In this document: piece after piece, positions 23,737 through 63,152 of the stretch | Layout: each line of letters starts with the position of its first letter | How positions within the stretch are numbered: position 1 is the stretch's first letter | Assembly (NCBI GenBank): GCA_963678675.1 | Contig: OY783193.1 | Span: 10,402,822 to 10,466,821, forward strand | From: Xiphydria camelus | Lineage: Eukaryota > Arthropoda > Insecta > Hymenoptera > Xiphydriidae | Length of the DNA: 64,000 bases | Direction: 5' to 3' | Translations under genes and position numbers: made by a program | The notes under the pieces: generated by a model | Databases searched by the model: none | The model's input: only the letters and a program-made list of their open reading frames with translations | Told to the model about the DNA's origin: nothing

Positions 23737-23742
23737 TTTATA
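23737..23742 (-). promoter_or_regulatory. TATA box of the chitin-binding gene
   Basis: On the - strand CTATAAATGCG lies 50 bases upstream of the ATG. Transcription would start about 25 to 30 bases downstream, near 23710, leaving a 5' UTR of about 25 bases. A TATA promoter with a short leader is common in tissue-specific cuticle and peritrophic-matrix genes. Confidence 0.6.
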
Positions 23743-24113
23743 GGTGTTCGTAATCATGGTGCAAAAATCGTCAATCAGATAAGCGTGGGAGGAAACAAAC
23801 ATTTGACTTGCATATGGAGATATCTATCGTCGTGGAGGCCTTTGAAGTGCATTAAAATTCGTCTGATAAGACTTCTTCAGAGGAATCGTAGGAAATTATA
23901 ATACTTGTGTAAAATAGCGAAGCCTAAATGTTAGCACTCTGAACCTCTGACATGTTTGTCTTTGGGTGACGAAACGTGTTTTCTCGTATCGTCTTCCTGT
24001 GCAAAAATACTGTAAAGTAAATAATTTTAAGGACGAGCTGATAAAGTGAGCCGCCACGACGCTCTTCACCGGTTTGAGCGAGTCATTGTGCAAGGAGAGA
24101 CGTTGCGCACATA

Positions 24114-24596
24114 CAGGGCGGACCATTTAAGTTGACAAACGGGAATATCTTGAAAATTAAGCATTCGAGAGAAAAATGTTTCAGGCAAAAGTGTATCAGC
24201 GTTTTACAAGCGGGATTTAATGGTTATACGTAAAAGCCAAACTAATAGCCAACGGTAGTGTTGATTGCAGGGGTAACTGCTACTTCTACGTTCTATTGCT
24301 ACTGTTACGTTCAATGCGTAATTACTCGTAAACGTTGAAAGTAAACTCGAAAAGTCATAGAACAAAAGTTACTAAGTTTTATACGAAAAATACGAATCAT
24401 TATAAAAAATAGGGGCCTCCTATTTAAAAAATTAAAGTTGACCTTCAAATAACCTTGAAATTCTAAACCAAACGAACCAAATGTACAACCATTAAATCCC
24501 GCTTATAAAACGATGATACTTTTGCTTGAAACATGTTTCTCTCAAATGCCTAACTTTCAAGATATTCACGTTTGTCAATCTAAATGGTCCATGCTG
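24114..24596. mobile_element. Long-TIR element, CAGGGCGGACC ends
   Basis: The arms of about 110 bp are inverted: GGACCATTTAAGTTGACAAA and TTTAATGGTT on the left, their diverged complements (CATTAAATCCCGC, TTTGTCAATCTAAATGGTCC) on the right. TA flanks both ends (24112-24113, 24597-24598). The interior is non-coding. Confidence 0.75.
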
Positions 24597-24787
24597 TATA
24601 TACCAGAGCAATAAATAGCAGAGCACGTGTCAAGTTTTATAATGCATTTGTTGTACGAATTAGATGATTACCCCCTACGTGCGTCGAAAATATTATTCAT
24701 TGCGTCAGGTTGACGCGCAAGGATTGAAAATAGACGTTAATTACGCCTATTTACGAAGATCATAGTTGCGTCGAGAAAATCTCTATA

Positions 24788-25355
24788 CAGGGTGTTCGGA
24801 AAAAACACCGACACAGAAATAGGGGTGATAGGTTACGTCATTACAAGTATTTTGATATAAGAGACCTATACCCGCAAGCGCCCCCTTCTGGAGATATCAA
24901 CTTTTCAAGTTTATAACGACCGAGGTTGATCAAAGTAGAATAATATTGAGTTTTTTGTCTACCTGTACAATTGAAAAACAAATGAAAACTCCTTGTATCC
25001 GCATCATCTTCGAAAAGTACAAGGGCTTGAGCCAAGCGGTTATCCTTTCCGCAAGCAGTTTGCGCAGTGGCACATCTATCCAGAATCGTTTCCGATGTTG
25101 CATGGACATGGGTGGCCGTCATTTTGAGCATTTGCTGTAGTACATTGTTTTTGTATTTCGTAAAATTAAATATTCGTTACCATCTTGATACGTTTCTTAT
25201 TATTCTACTTTGATCAACCTCGGTCGTTATAAACTTGAAAAGTTGATATCTCCAGAAGGGGGCGCTTGCGGGTATAGGTCCCTTATATCAAAATACTTGT
25301 AATGACGTAACCTATCACCCCTATTTCTGTGTCGGTGTTTTTTCCGAACACCCTG
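24788..25355. mobile_element. Long-TIR element, CAGGGTGTTCGG ends
   Basis: It has near-perfect inverted arms of about 158 bp (24788..24947 and 25198..25355), starting CAGGGTGTTCGGAAAAAACA, with TA outside both ends. The arms differ at only a few positions by eye, which implies a recent origin. No transposase is present. It ends 170 bases beyond the gsb-n stop codon and so may lie within that gene's 3' UTR. Confidence 0.85.
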
Positions 25356-25525
25356 TATAAGGTCAAGATATTCATGATTTCGTCATGGAAAATTGTACAA
25401 TATTTTGATCGTAATACAGAGAGGAAACTGCAGGCAGGGATTTAGAAAATGCTCAGAGTTTTGTTTTATATAATAGTAATATATTATGTACAATAAAATA
25501 TTTGCATTTCTCCGTGCATCGACGA

Positions 25526-52733
<27,208 letters not shown>

Positions 52734-52859
52734 GCCGAAGAAACAGGATCAACCCTTCTTCTTCTTCTTCTCCACCGCCTCTCGCCAAACGAGTTATCCA
52801 AATTTCACGTATCCCTTATCGTCGCACCACCGCGGTCCGAAAAATGGGAGGGGAGACGC

Positions 52860-52921
52860 ACCGCACCACCACTACCACCACCACCACCACCACCACCACC
52901 ACTACCACTACTACTACTACT
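52860..52921. repeat. (CCA)n/(CTA)n trinucleotide tract
   Basis: A run of CAC/CCA units grading into ACT units, about 130 bases 5' of the gsb-n start codon and so possibly in its 5' UTR or core promoter. Confidence 0.8.
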
Positions 52922-53620
52922 GCCGCTGTCGTCGTGCCCGCGATGCGAATCCGCGGGAAGTGCAAAAAAAGACAACGACGATCGCGAAGGATAACGACAA
53001 CCAAGGCGAAGTCCGGTGGAAGCGGAGCTCTTAAATCTTCGCGCGCGGATCGGAGGGAGACGAGCCAAGGCGAGTGCCACGATGGATTGGTGGCAACAAC
53101 AAGAAAACGAAACCACGCGTGGCTTTCGTTCCGAGGGGTTCCGCGGCAATAACGTGTCAGTGGGTACGGCTGCACGGTTGGTCTCTCTTCGTGTCTTCGT
53201 GAACCAGGGGGTTCCCCGACAAGGGGGCTGATTGTTGGGGCCCGCTATACGAGGGGACCCATCATTGGCTACGCCCTGCCACGTGGTTGGTAACCAAGAA
53301 CTTTACAATGGGCGTCCCTGCCCACGGATCCGCCTACGGAACGTGCCTGTTCCGAACCACGAACGACGGGTATGTGCCCAGGCATGGTGCATGCTCTTGC
53401 GGAGAACGCGGCGCGCGCCGGGAGTTCCTTCGAGAGTGTGCGGCGCGGGGGCAGCGAGAGGAGACGAAGAAGCGCGGGTCAAAGGGGTGGGGACGGTTCG
53501 GGATGACGTTTAGCGGGGTGTATGCTGATGAGTTAATTTTTTTTAGCGTTCTCCAGTGGATGAGTACTTTGAAAACTGCATGGAGATAAGACAATAGCGA
53601 TGGTCACTTTTTGGCGAGTA
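52922..53620. other. GC-rich 5' flank of gsb-n
   Basis: CpG-rich sequence with open frames on both strands and no domain. Probable promoter and 5' UTR region of gsb-n; no TATA box can be singled out. Confidence 0.4.
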
Positions 53621-54038
53621 CACTGAAAGAAAAATCTGGTTAAAAGAGAAGCATAATTTATCTGGAAATCATAGTCGATTTCGTCGCCAATCATGATTTC
53701 GTAATTCTTCTAAACAGTGAAGTTCTGATTAGAGTAACAAGGGATTACGATTATTGCGACCCGATTAACCTACAGTACGGTCGATTGATGTCCCCAATCT
53801 TTTTTTTATGTAGTTGACACTATCATGCGGTAATATTATCGATCTGCTTTTCCGATTAATTCAACAATGGTGTTTGGCTATCATAAACTACAATCTTATT
53901 GTTACTATAACATAACCACATAACAAAAGTTATTTCGACTGTATTCATGGTCTGTCAAATTGAAAATATGGTAATAGCAACCAGGAAAATTAGACTTTGC
54001 GATTATGGTTGATTTTACTGCCCACTTTTCTCTCAGTG
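53621..54038. mobile_element. MITE, GTCAACCATAATCGC family (full copy)
   Basis: CACTGAAAGAAAAATCTGG left, CCCACTTTTCTCTCAGTG right, TA outside both. 418 bp. Contains CAACAATGGTGTTTGGCTAT and CAATCTTATTGTTACTATAA, both shared in reverse with 31973..32263. Confidence 0.8.
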
Positions 54039-54181
54039 TAATGATCGCTATCTCGACAGTAATGATGGAATTTTTACATAAAATCGAGTATCCATAGCGA
54101 TCATCACTGTTGGGAGGCGAGCAAGTCGTATTCGCACGGTAACCTGCATCGCTATACGAACATGATTTTCTCGCGTTCCTA

Positions 54182-54374
54182 CACTGAGAAAAAAAAAGAT
54201 TAAAATTTATTCCGTTAGAAGGATAATCTGAGTACGAAAGGTAAAACAGATAACAAATTATCCTTCCAGGGTATAAAATGTAACTTTCCTTAGGATACTA
54301 TTCGATCCACTTTACCTTTCGTACTCAGATTATCCTTCTAACAGAATAATTTTTAATCTTTTTTTTTCTCAGTG
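54182..54374. mobile_element. 193-bp fold-back MITE
   Basis: CACTGAGAAAAAAAAAGATT to GATAATCTGAGTACGAAAGG on the left is inverted on the right, ending TTTTTTTTCTCAGTG. TA lies outside both ends. A very clear, nearly perfect hairpin. Confidence 0.85.
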
Positions 54375-56188
54375 TATAACAACCGCCCCTATTCTTTATC
54401 ATTTTCAGTGCTAATTTCAAACAGCGCTGTCCGGACAGCGACCATTGCTATTTTTTTCTCCGTGTGCTTACTAAACTTGTTTTGATATTCAATTACGATA
54501 TAAGTGTGGTACAGATCCGTCAAATTCGACAGTACCTATCATGTGTATGAAGTTCCGAACGTTCATTTGATCGGAAAATTTCAACTTTAAAATACCGTCG
54601 TCACTGCCGAGTCTATTGACTACTTCATTTCCGATAGTCGCCCAGTTCGCAAAAATGTCTCTATAAATCTGTACCTTGGAATAGAAAGGGCGGTTGTCCA
54701 AAACCCTGCATTCGCGTAAACAGTTGATTCTGTGAGTGCGGTCAAATAGGTCAATGTAGGTAACTTCATTTCTTTTGCTAATTTGTTAGGGAAACTGTGA
54801 TTTTTGTGGTACATATTATATCAGAATTAACCGTGCTCAATGAAAAGATCGGGCTTTTTTATTCTAGAATATACGTTTATCCCAAAACTTGAATTTCAGG
54901 ACATCCGCCCTTTCTATTCCAGTGTACAGAAATCTAGTAACTAATAAACTCAACATTGGCTGTGATCTCTTAAAATCGAAATTTTTTGTTCAAGCGAACG
55001 TTCGAAACTTCAGGTAAGCACACACACAGTATCACGAGATTGACGAGACTTTTCATAAAGCTCACATGCTTGCAAATACAACAACGCTCTATCTACACGC
55101 TTCGGAAAGATTCGGTAATGCACTCGAGCCTCTCACTCGCTTGCTCTCGACGAGGGGATGATTTACCGCCGCCATTTGACAGCTACATACCCATTTCCGG
55201 CGAAGCGAAGCAACGCCTGTACACACAGCCGCGAATATCGACCGTCCTTCGACAATGTCCTGGTACTGATCGTGCAAGGCCCGCGGAGACCTTTACCCGG
55301 GCGCGAAGACAATCCGAAAGCGATAATACAGGCAAAAGTTCGAAGGAAGACCTTGTCCGTCAGCCCGGACGAGTGTAACCCAGCGGGGGTCGGTCGTTAA
55401 ACTCATCTAGGTATAACGGCTCGCGCGTTGTAGCTACGTCTAGAGACTCGAGGCGCGGGTACGAAAATTGCCGAAAAAATCGACGTGGCGAAACGTCGCG
55501 AGCGCGTTCGAACAAGGGATGGCCCATGAGGATTTATAACAGTCTGGAAGTAAAATCATAATGAATGTATGATGGGGCGTATAAAGTTTACGGGGCCCCA
55601 ATAAAGCCCCGGGGCCGCTGTAAATCTTGCGCACGGTAGCACGCGGGACGCGGTCGGAGCTCGAAGTCGTCTTGCAAGCTGTGGGGGGTCTTCGGTGGAC
55701 GGCGAGTACCTGCAGCTCTCGGTGTACGCGAGCATCGTCGGACACGCCGAAGAGACCCCACGGGAGAGCTCGAAGGGGTCCGTCGCGGGATGTCGCGGCG
55801 GTAGAATGGCGGCGACGGGGGCACCCACAAATATTGTACCAGCGTCCCGGCTAGGTGAGGAGAGCGAGAAGATTTAGGGGATGAGGCGCCCGCGGCGAGA
55901 GCTTCGCACTGTCTTGCGTGAGGCTGCGTGAATTATTTCGCCCCGGCGGGGGTGGCGCGACGGATCGCTATTGGTGACGAGATGGCCACGGTGCGGGGCT
56001 ACCGGGTGCGTTGAGGACGCGATGGTGCATTCGGAGGGGAATATCGATTCTGTCTGTACTTCCGATTATTGTCGCGGCTCGGAAAAATTTTGGCGCGAAG
56101 CTCTTAAATGTATTTTTCAGTGCGATACTTCGTACGCTGCGAAAAATATCAAGTTATTCTAAATAAATCTCTTTAGTTGTTACCAACG
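54375..56188. other. Upstream flank of gsb-n, no gene recognised
   Basis: A single TIR end (TTTTTTTCTCCGTG near 54452) without a partner is seen. GC-rich block 55.1..56.1 kb without domain-bearing frames. Confidence 0.45.
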
Positions 56189-56321
56189 AAATGTTTAGCT
56201 ATTTTTACCAAAAGGGAGTTAATTTAATCAAATATATAAATGGGGGATCCATATTTCACCAAACGGTTTGGTCATCGCCTCCAGGATTTCGGTTGGATTG
56301 ACCGAGTTATTTTTCTCGGTG
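56189..56321. mobile_element. MITE right-end fragment, GGATCCATAT family
   Basis: GGGGGATCCATATTTCACCA, AACGGTTTGGTCATCGCC and the end TTATTTTTCTCGGTG. It gives the uninterrupted version of the site used by the nested element at 46096. Confidence 0.7.
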
Positions 56322-56978
56322 CAAGTCGTGCAGGTTTTTATCTAGTTTTCTCTATAGAAAGGAGGGAGTGAATATAAGGACGAACATATTTCTTCAAGTT
56401 ATTCATGACAATCTTGTTTAATGATAATATAATTCAGAAAATTCGAAAGGGTAAATAATCTTCTTCTGAATGACGAAGTTGCTTGTCCGTAGGGTCAGCT
56501 GACGCGAGGGGTTGGCTCACCGCGCGCCACGTGAAAAAAAAAAGCGGAAAGGAGCCATTCGACAATTAGCGTACGAAACGGACCGTGTCGTATCCAAGAA
56601 AGAAGTGTCGCGAAGTCGAGTTAGTTCCGAGCTTTTCTTCGGACATTCCTCGGCACCGAGACAAAACCAGTCTCAATATTTCCGTCCCCCGCATTTTTCA
56701 TGCATTGTCCGAGATCCGGTAAAATGCGCGTGACCCTCCGTCGGATGTTTGCCGTTGTAGCCAGGCGCCGATTGGTCGACCGGCGGTGAAAGTTCCTCCG
56801 TGACTCGTCGAGATCCTCGGTTACGACGGAACGTCTCCGTTTGGTGGTCGAGCGCCGGGTACCACGCTGTAAAGTGGAATAAATTGATTACGAGGGGCTC
56901 TGGCCGGCTACTCCGAATTTTCGCAGTCATTGTGCGCAGCTTCCGCGCTGCTTCCTCGCCTACTTAGACTCCGGACCA
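56322..56978. other. Upstream flank, nothing recognised
   Basis: Mixed composition, no gene or repeat supported. Confidence 0.45.
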
Positions 56979-56999
56979 CACTGAGAGAAATAATTGCTA

Positions 57000-57720
57000 G
57001 ACGGAGAGAAGAGTATATTAGGTATACTGAGAAAAAAATTTAGTTGTTCCGACCAAGCTGTTTTATTGAAAGTTAAATTTCGTCAAATTAACCATTGTGT
57101 GGTTACTTGGCCTGTATATAATTGGAATAACTAAATTTTTTCGTTTCATTCAATAAAATTCGTTTTTTTTTTGGGTAGATTTAGTCAATTCAACGTTACT
57201 GCTTCATTAAATTATTCCGAGTCAGTTTGTTTCGACAAAAGTTTTTGTCAGACGAACGGTGGAAGTATAGTATTAAAAAGGCAATCGTTTAATTCAACTA
57301 AGTTTTGTGATTACGGGCGCGCAACAAAATATGTAATTATTTGAACAAATATTTAGTTTAAGCAGCTAAGCGTTTAGTTACTTCGACTAAATATGAATTA
57401 CTCTAACTACATCGTTATTGAAATGACTGTATATTTAGTTGTGCGACCGAGATTTTTTGGATTGCAAGATTTAGTTAAATCAAATGAATTTTTTTTCTCA
57501 GTGTAATCACTGTTACACTAGATAATATTATATTTGACATTTTGCGGAAAGTGTTGCGTCCATTGCTTTACTGTATGACAACAATTGATATATATTTAGT
57601 TAAGTTCATTAGGTGTATGTCAATTGTTGTCGTACAGTAAAGCAATGAACGCAATATTTTTCCCAAAATGTCAAATCTATTATCTGGTACAACTGTGATT
57701 AATATACTCTTCTCTCCGTG
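57000..57720. mobile_element. Second-level fold-back element
   Basis: ACGGAGAGAAGAGTATATTA left and TAATATACTCTTCTCTCCGT right, TA at 56998-56999 and 57721-57722. With the inner element removed, the arms pair for more than 120 bp, including TTGCTTTACTGTATGACAAC against GTTGTCGTACAGTAAAGCAA. Confidence 0.8.
57025..57503. mobile_element. Third-level (innermost) MITE
   Basis: TACTGAGAAAAAAATTTAGT left, AATTTTTTTTCTCAGTG right, TA outside both (57023-57024, 57504-57505). 479 bp, with repeated TTTAGTTA and ACTAAAT words. Confidence 0.8.
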
Positions 57721-57801
57721 TAGTCTCAAAGATATGACTTGAACCAAGAACATATGATCTTATAAATTGTTAAGATTACAGATTATTGGTCGAAGAATAT
57801 A

Positions 57802-58200
57802 TAGGGTAGATCGAGGCGAATCGAATCATAGATCCATATTTCTTAAATTGTGTTGAAAATGAGCATTTCAATCATTCCAATTACTTCGTTCCTCTCCAAC
57901 GAAGTAATATGAACTATCTAAATGCTCGTGTTCACCACGACCAAAGAAATATACACCCTCTCGAGCTCAGATTCTAATCATGGGGAATTTTCAAAATGTC
58001 ATATTTCAATATACTAACCAATGAATAATTAATTATCATGCTTTCATTAGCCAGGGCAAAGGCCGCATTAGCTAATGAAAGAGTATGAGATTTAATTGCT
58101 TTGGCTGTTACGTTTAAAAATTACATTTTGAAAATTCCCCATGATTAGAATCTGAGCTCGAGGGTGTAGATCTATGATCCGATTCGCCTCGGTCTACTCT
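57802..58200. mobile_element. Fold-back element (GGGTAGATCGAGGCGAATCG)
   Basis: The left arm GTAGATCGAGGCGAATCG is matched by CGATTCGCCTCGGTCTAC on the right. A second inner pair (ATTCTAATCATGGGGAATTT and AAATTCCCCATGATTAGAAT) makes it a compound hairpin. Confidence 0.75.
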
Positions 58201-58378
58201 GTACTTGATTCAAGGATATCTTCGTTGGAACGAGAAATTATTTCTGCGCGAGAAAAACAATTACTCGAGCCTAAAAACTATTTTTTTACACGAAGAAAAC
58301 CACAGCTTGATCGTGGAATTATATCATGCTTTTGATTAAAGAACAGATTTGTTCGGCACCAGAAATTATTTCTCTGTG

Positions 58379-59105
58379 TACCGGATCCAGTACCGGAAAT
58401 CGTCCCTCCGGGCGAATCCAGCGAATCGCTTGCCAGACGAACCTCACTTTCGAATCTCCCCAAAATGAATTTGACGCGAGAAAGCCTCCGTATCGAAATT
58501 TCCAAGTCGAACCCCATCGACGAATCTTTCCCTCCCCCTCGCCGCCGCGCCCTCAACGAAAACCAGACCGACTCCCCGTCATGAATAAGGGCGAAGCATT
58601 AAAATCTCCTCGCGGCGCGGTTCCGAGGCCTGCGCGCCCACTAAACGCCCGCATTAAAAATTCTAATGGACCGCAACCCTGGTTCTCACCTAGTTTAACA
58701 TAACAACGACACGCTGGCCATTACTCAAAACGCGGCCGCTCTCGAAAATCCGGGCTTCGAGCCCGAGTGTGAGAGTCGGTGTGAGGTCCTCCGCGGTCCG
58801 CCGCCGCAGGCGCCTTTGACAACGACTGATGTTCGGGTATCACTCACCAAGATTTATCGGGACTTAGACTAATTGCCGCTTTTAATAGAAATTTTGAGGG
58901 GTGCTCATTTGCGCTTGCCAGGAATCAAAGACCGCTGCATCCCCCACCTACGCGCGCGCGGGTTCTGCGCGCGGCGTAGGTCGGAGAAAGAACGGGATCC
59001 CGACTGTCTGCCTTCCGTCTGCCCCCTTCTTTGAATCTTTCGAAATTCTTTGCATCGGTCCCGTGTATTTGATCGTGAGGCAATCTGTCGTTGCGTACGC
59101 GTATA
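58379..59105. other. Upstream flank, possible regulatory block
   Basis: A GC-rich, repeat-free stretch with CCCGCATTAAAAATTCTAAT and GGCGAAGCATTAAAATC near 58590..58670. No gene. Confidence 0.35.
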
Positions 59106-59327
59106 CCATGTGAGGCTAAACTCGCTCGTTGGGAAAAAACTTAAATCACTATTATATATATCTCATTACCTATGAGCTTCTGGCTCATATTTGTATAATA
59201 CGTTTTTGACGATTACATTCTTATCTACATTGAAGTCTTATATCGATATAGGCGAAAAATTCAGAAATGATGAGATAATAGTGATTTGAGAATCTTTCAC
59301 GGCGAGAGTAAGTTTAGCCTCACATGG
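59106..59327. mobile_element. TIR element (CCATGTGAGGCTAAACT)
   Basis: CCATGTGAGGCTAAACT left, AGTTTAGCCTCACATGG right, TA outside both. AAATCACTATTAT follows in both arms. 222 bp, non-coding. Confidence 0.8.
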
Positions 59328-59338
59328 TATGCATATAG

Positions 59339-59362
59339 AGGTGTGTGTGTGTGTGTGTGTGT
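59339..59362. repeat. (GT)n microsatellite
   Basis: Direct GT run, just outside the preceding element. Confidence 0.9.
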
Positions 59363-61765
59363 ATGTAGGCACGACGAGAAAGGAGAGACAATGGATTCCC
59401 GGTGTAGGATACCCTTGCTTGGAATTGAATTAAACGTTTCATCATCAAACACGCCTCGTGCCAGCTGCAGGTGGCTGTTCGTTTAATAGGACTTTACGAG
59501 TAGCTGAAGTTTTGTCTGAAATGGTTGGGGGATTAAATTTAGGCGAGGGAAATTTTTGCTCGCAATTAAATTTTATTTTGCTTAATCATTGTGCCGATTT
59601 TCTCCATGCCTCCATTGATTTTACCGCGAGAATTGCACAAGCGATTTAACTACGTTTAGCAGTCGTCGGTGACTTTCACTCTTTCTTACACCATGAAATA
59701 ACAAAAATCTACGAATCGCAGCGTTCAATCGTCGACGTACTCGCAAATACCGCTGAAATTATCAATTACAAGTGGAGCAAAGTACGTGCATTTTCGCTGA
59801 ATGCGAAATTGCAGCTTCCCACATCGGGCCCGGTTACATCAGCAGTCGCGAACTTCTAACGGAATAAGCAGGTACACGCGTTAGGCTTAAATGCTCACTC
59901 AATCCCCCATGCAAGGAGGCTACTCTCGCGCTTTTACTGCCACCCGTAAAAAAATGCTCGCCGACGTAACGGAGCGTTACGAGCGGCTTTCCCGAGCGTT
60001 TCAGCGGGATTCGTTGCTTACTGCGGCACATGTTTGCTCCCCGGCCTCGGACCGACCGTAGCCGAGGTTCAACGCGTTCCCGGGGGAAACTGCGCGTCGC
60101 ACACTTTCACCGCGTCCGGCGCCTGCCAATTCGTACCTCTCCGCGCACGTGCGCGCACGCGCTTCGGAGAGAGCGCGTCCCGCGTACCGACGACCCGAGA
60201 CTTTTAGCGCGGGAAGAGGGCGTCCCGAAATAATTGAGCACCGCACCGCGTCCTTCTCTCGTTACCTACGGCGCTCACGAGCGAACCGCCAAGGAACCGC
60301 GTGCCTCCGAACTGTCGGAATCTCATTAGACTCACAAATGCTCCAAATATCTTCCTGATTACCTTATTGAGCGGATGAATGCGTCCTTTGCATAACTTTG
60401 GAACCGGGCCACTGGCCGAATGGCCACCCAGCATTCAACGGAGACGAAAAAAAGGCCGGGCTCCTTAAGATGCGGCCGGAATGCGGGAAATTATGCGGAA
60501 TTCTCTATTTGCCGTGGTTGACGCTTCACGTTTTTCCGCCGTACATCATCGAGAACGTGCGAGCGCGCTCCGCTAGTGTGCGCGGCCGGCGCGTTACGAG
60601 ACTCGCGCCCGAAGGGCTCCAACGACGCCGCGTGAAAGGAGACGCGCGTACGGGGGACGCGACCTTGCCGGGTCGCTCTGTGGATTTCACGAATTTGTAT
60701 CTGGCGAGGAATTCGGGTAAAGATCTTAATCTCTCACGCTCGATTTTCATGATAAAAAGATTCCTCGGGTGGGATACACGCCCGTATGTATTTACGTAGC
60801 GTATGGCTATGCGGAATGCGGATGTCGAGCAGATCCTACGTCTGTTTGAGAGTTGAAAAGGCGTGAAGAGGTATTTTAATTATTATCATAAAAAGGGAGG
60901 AGGAAATTTATTACGCTCCTTGTCTGCGAGCTCTTGATGCATATAATCGGCTTTCTAAAATGTTTTGTGGAGCGCGATAGCCTAGGGTAATTTGGACACC
61001 CCGACGCTAAATACGATAATTTGTAATATTCAGCGGTGAGAACAATTCGTATCATTGGGACGCGAGAGATGCATCTCCGGATGCGACGATTCGTCCTAGA
61101 ACGCCATTAGACAACGCGCCTTTCGAACGGTTGTTCACAAAATGAGGTTTTTATGGGAGAGCGCGGAGGTCGTTCCCGAAAATCCGAGGCGTCACATAAT
61201 TTACGTAAAATTTGGCAATAAGTTTTCGCCGCGGAGCAGCCCGGCCGTCGCGGCGCCTTTGACGGAATTAGTCTTATTGGGCACAAAATTGGAACAGAGG
61301 CCTTCTGACCTCGCATAGGCTTCGCATAGCCCCATAAGCCCGAGCGTCAGGACCCGTCTGCAACATAACGAGCTGACTTATGTTCATATCCTGCGCGCTG
61401 GGTCCGTTCGTTTGCACGCTTCGCGTGCCCTCCATTTCGGCCCCCACACGTTGCGGGTTATTTCCGATGAGAGTTTTCAAAGTTCCTATCATTCTCCGCG
61501 ATCAAGACGAAAGATTGCGGACCTCGTCATAAAATATTTGCCGTTCGAATAATGATTTATTTTTAGAAAAATATAAATTCGCGGGCTTATTATAAGTACC
61601 CCAGTAAAAAATTATGGTTAAAGTGTGGCGGAAGTCTGGATAAGGTTGAACCAAACAAGTATGACTACGGAGCGTATCCCAAACTATTGGCCAGTAGATG
61701 ATACGCTCTTTAATTAGAGTTCAATTATTTATACGAGGTTATGTTGTAACTGATGTCTCTTCTTG
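59363..61765. other. Far upstream flank, no gene recognised
   Basis: A GC-rich block near 59.9..60.8 kb opens frames on both strands (up to 133 residues) without any domain. Nothing else is supported. Confidence 0.45.
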
Positions 61766-62013
61766 TCACTTTCAAGAAAGTCTAGTTCAATACGAACCTG
61801 ATAGAAAAATGTATTTAAGATGAATATATAGGAATTTATTCACATTGAACGAAAGTCTACTTGAATTAGATAAATTTTCTTCCAAGTTCGCACTCGATAT
61901 GCGAAACATTTATTTAATTGAAATAGATTTTTGTTCGATGTGAATAAATTCCTATTTATCTCAAATAAATTTTTCTATTTGGTTCGTATTTAATAGACTT
62001 TTTCCCTCAACGC
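61766..62013. mobile_element. Fold-back element (AAAGTCTAGTTCAATACGAA)
   Basis: Left words AATACGAACCTGATAGAAAA and AGGAATTTATTCACATTGAA are inverted on the right (TTCGATGTGAATAAATTCCT, TTTTTCTATTTGGTTCGTAT). Outer ends decayed. Confidence 0.65.
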
Positions 62014-62674
62014 AATTGGTATTATTTCAATCGATTATTTTATTAAGCTCTCAAATTATTACTAACGAACTGTATTTTTGCACCGAACATCCATTAGTGT
62101 TTTATAGTGAAGAACCCATATCTATAACGCGAGATTGAATTAAAAAGGTACAAGTAAATTAAGACAATTTTACATTTCAATCGATACGAAAATATCGTTG
62201 GGCTGAAAATCTGGAATACGACCCGTAGCCATACTTTCGTTCGTTCAAGTTTTCCCAAACTTCTACCGTACTTTTTTTTTACGCGGGTACGGTTTTCAGA
62301 TCGACACGGAGCCCCGTCCCTGAAACGTTTCACGCTACTCGATCCGCAGCCCTCTTCAACTCTGCGATACGCGATAACCACTTCCCAACGTACTTCTTAC
62401 AACAGTAAGTAATAGGTATTGGCTTTGCGCGTAACTCGCTCTGCAAGATATGTAGCGACCCTTGACTTCCTCGCAACCGATTCCGCTCCCGCGCGAGCAA
62501 CCACCCGCAAACGTACTTACTCATATTCCCTCGCATTCCGAGTGCGCGCCTCTATATAAACGTTCGTCGTACATCAAGATCGCGGCTCGCGCGGTACGGA
62601 ATTCTTTTCCACGCCGAGCAGTGGTTCGGCTTCTCGGTCTTTTCTCCTTCTGCTTCTTCTTCTCGCTATTTTAA

Positions 62675-63148
62675 TCCTTTCGCTCACGACTTTTTTTTTC
62701 TTAAGTACACTGAGAATAAAATGTACTTGATCGAAATAAGCGTGCCTTTGGATAGTCCCAAGAGCATATTTATTCGATTTAAATGAATATTGGTTGGACG
62801 CAAATATTAGATTATTGAATTAATTAGATGTTATTTAAATAAAATCGATATATTCATTTAAATCGAATAAATACGCTCTTGGGACTATCCAAAGCCACGT
62901 TTATTTCGTTTAAGTACATTTTTATCTCAGTCAGTGTAAAAGATCTGATATTTGCCACTATAAAAGAAGACTTTCAGATTTCGAATTTACTTTACAGATG
63001 TCGCTATATGACATCAGTCAGTAATGAATTAGTATACAAATGAACACAAATGAACACAAATTTAATAAACGGTCAAAAATGGCTTGAGTTTTTCATAAGA
63101 GATATACAAAATCCATGTATTTAATTGAATACGAGGTGAGCGAAAGGG
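62675..63148. mobile_element. piggyBac-like MITE, occupied copy
   Basis: TCCTTTCGCTCAC left, GTGAGCGAAAGGG right, TTAA on both sides (62671..62674, 63149..63152). Identical in layout to 49009..49241 but interrupted by the MITE at 62708..62936. Confidence 0.8.
62708..62936. mobile_element. MITE nested in the piggyBac-like element
   Basis: CACTGAGAATAAAATGTACT left, AAGTACATTTTTATCTCAGT and CAGTG right, TA on both sides. The other copy reads TTCTTAAATAAAAGATCTG with nothing inserted, which fixes the target TA. Confidence 0.85.
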
Positions 63149-63152
63149 TTAA

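Larger units (their letters stand above)
56979..58378. mobile_element. Outermost MITE of a multi-level nest
   Basis: CACTGAGAGAAATAATTGCT at the left, CCAGAAATTATTTCTCTGTG then TA at the right. Its right arm (58203..58378) is homologous to 41810..41997. It is split by the element at 57000..57720, itself split by 57025..57503, and separately by 57802..58200. Confidence 0.75.
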
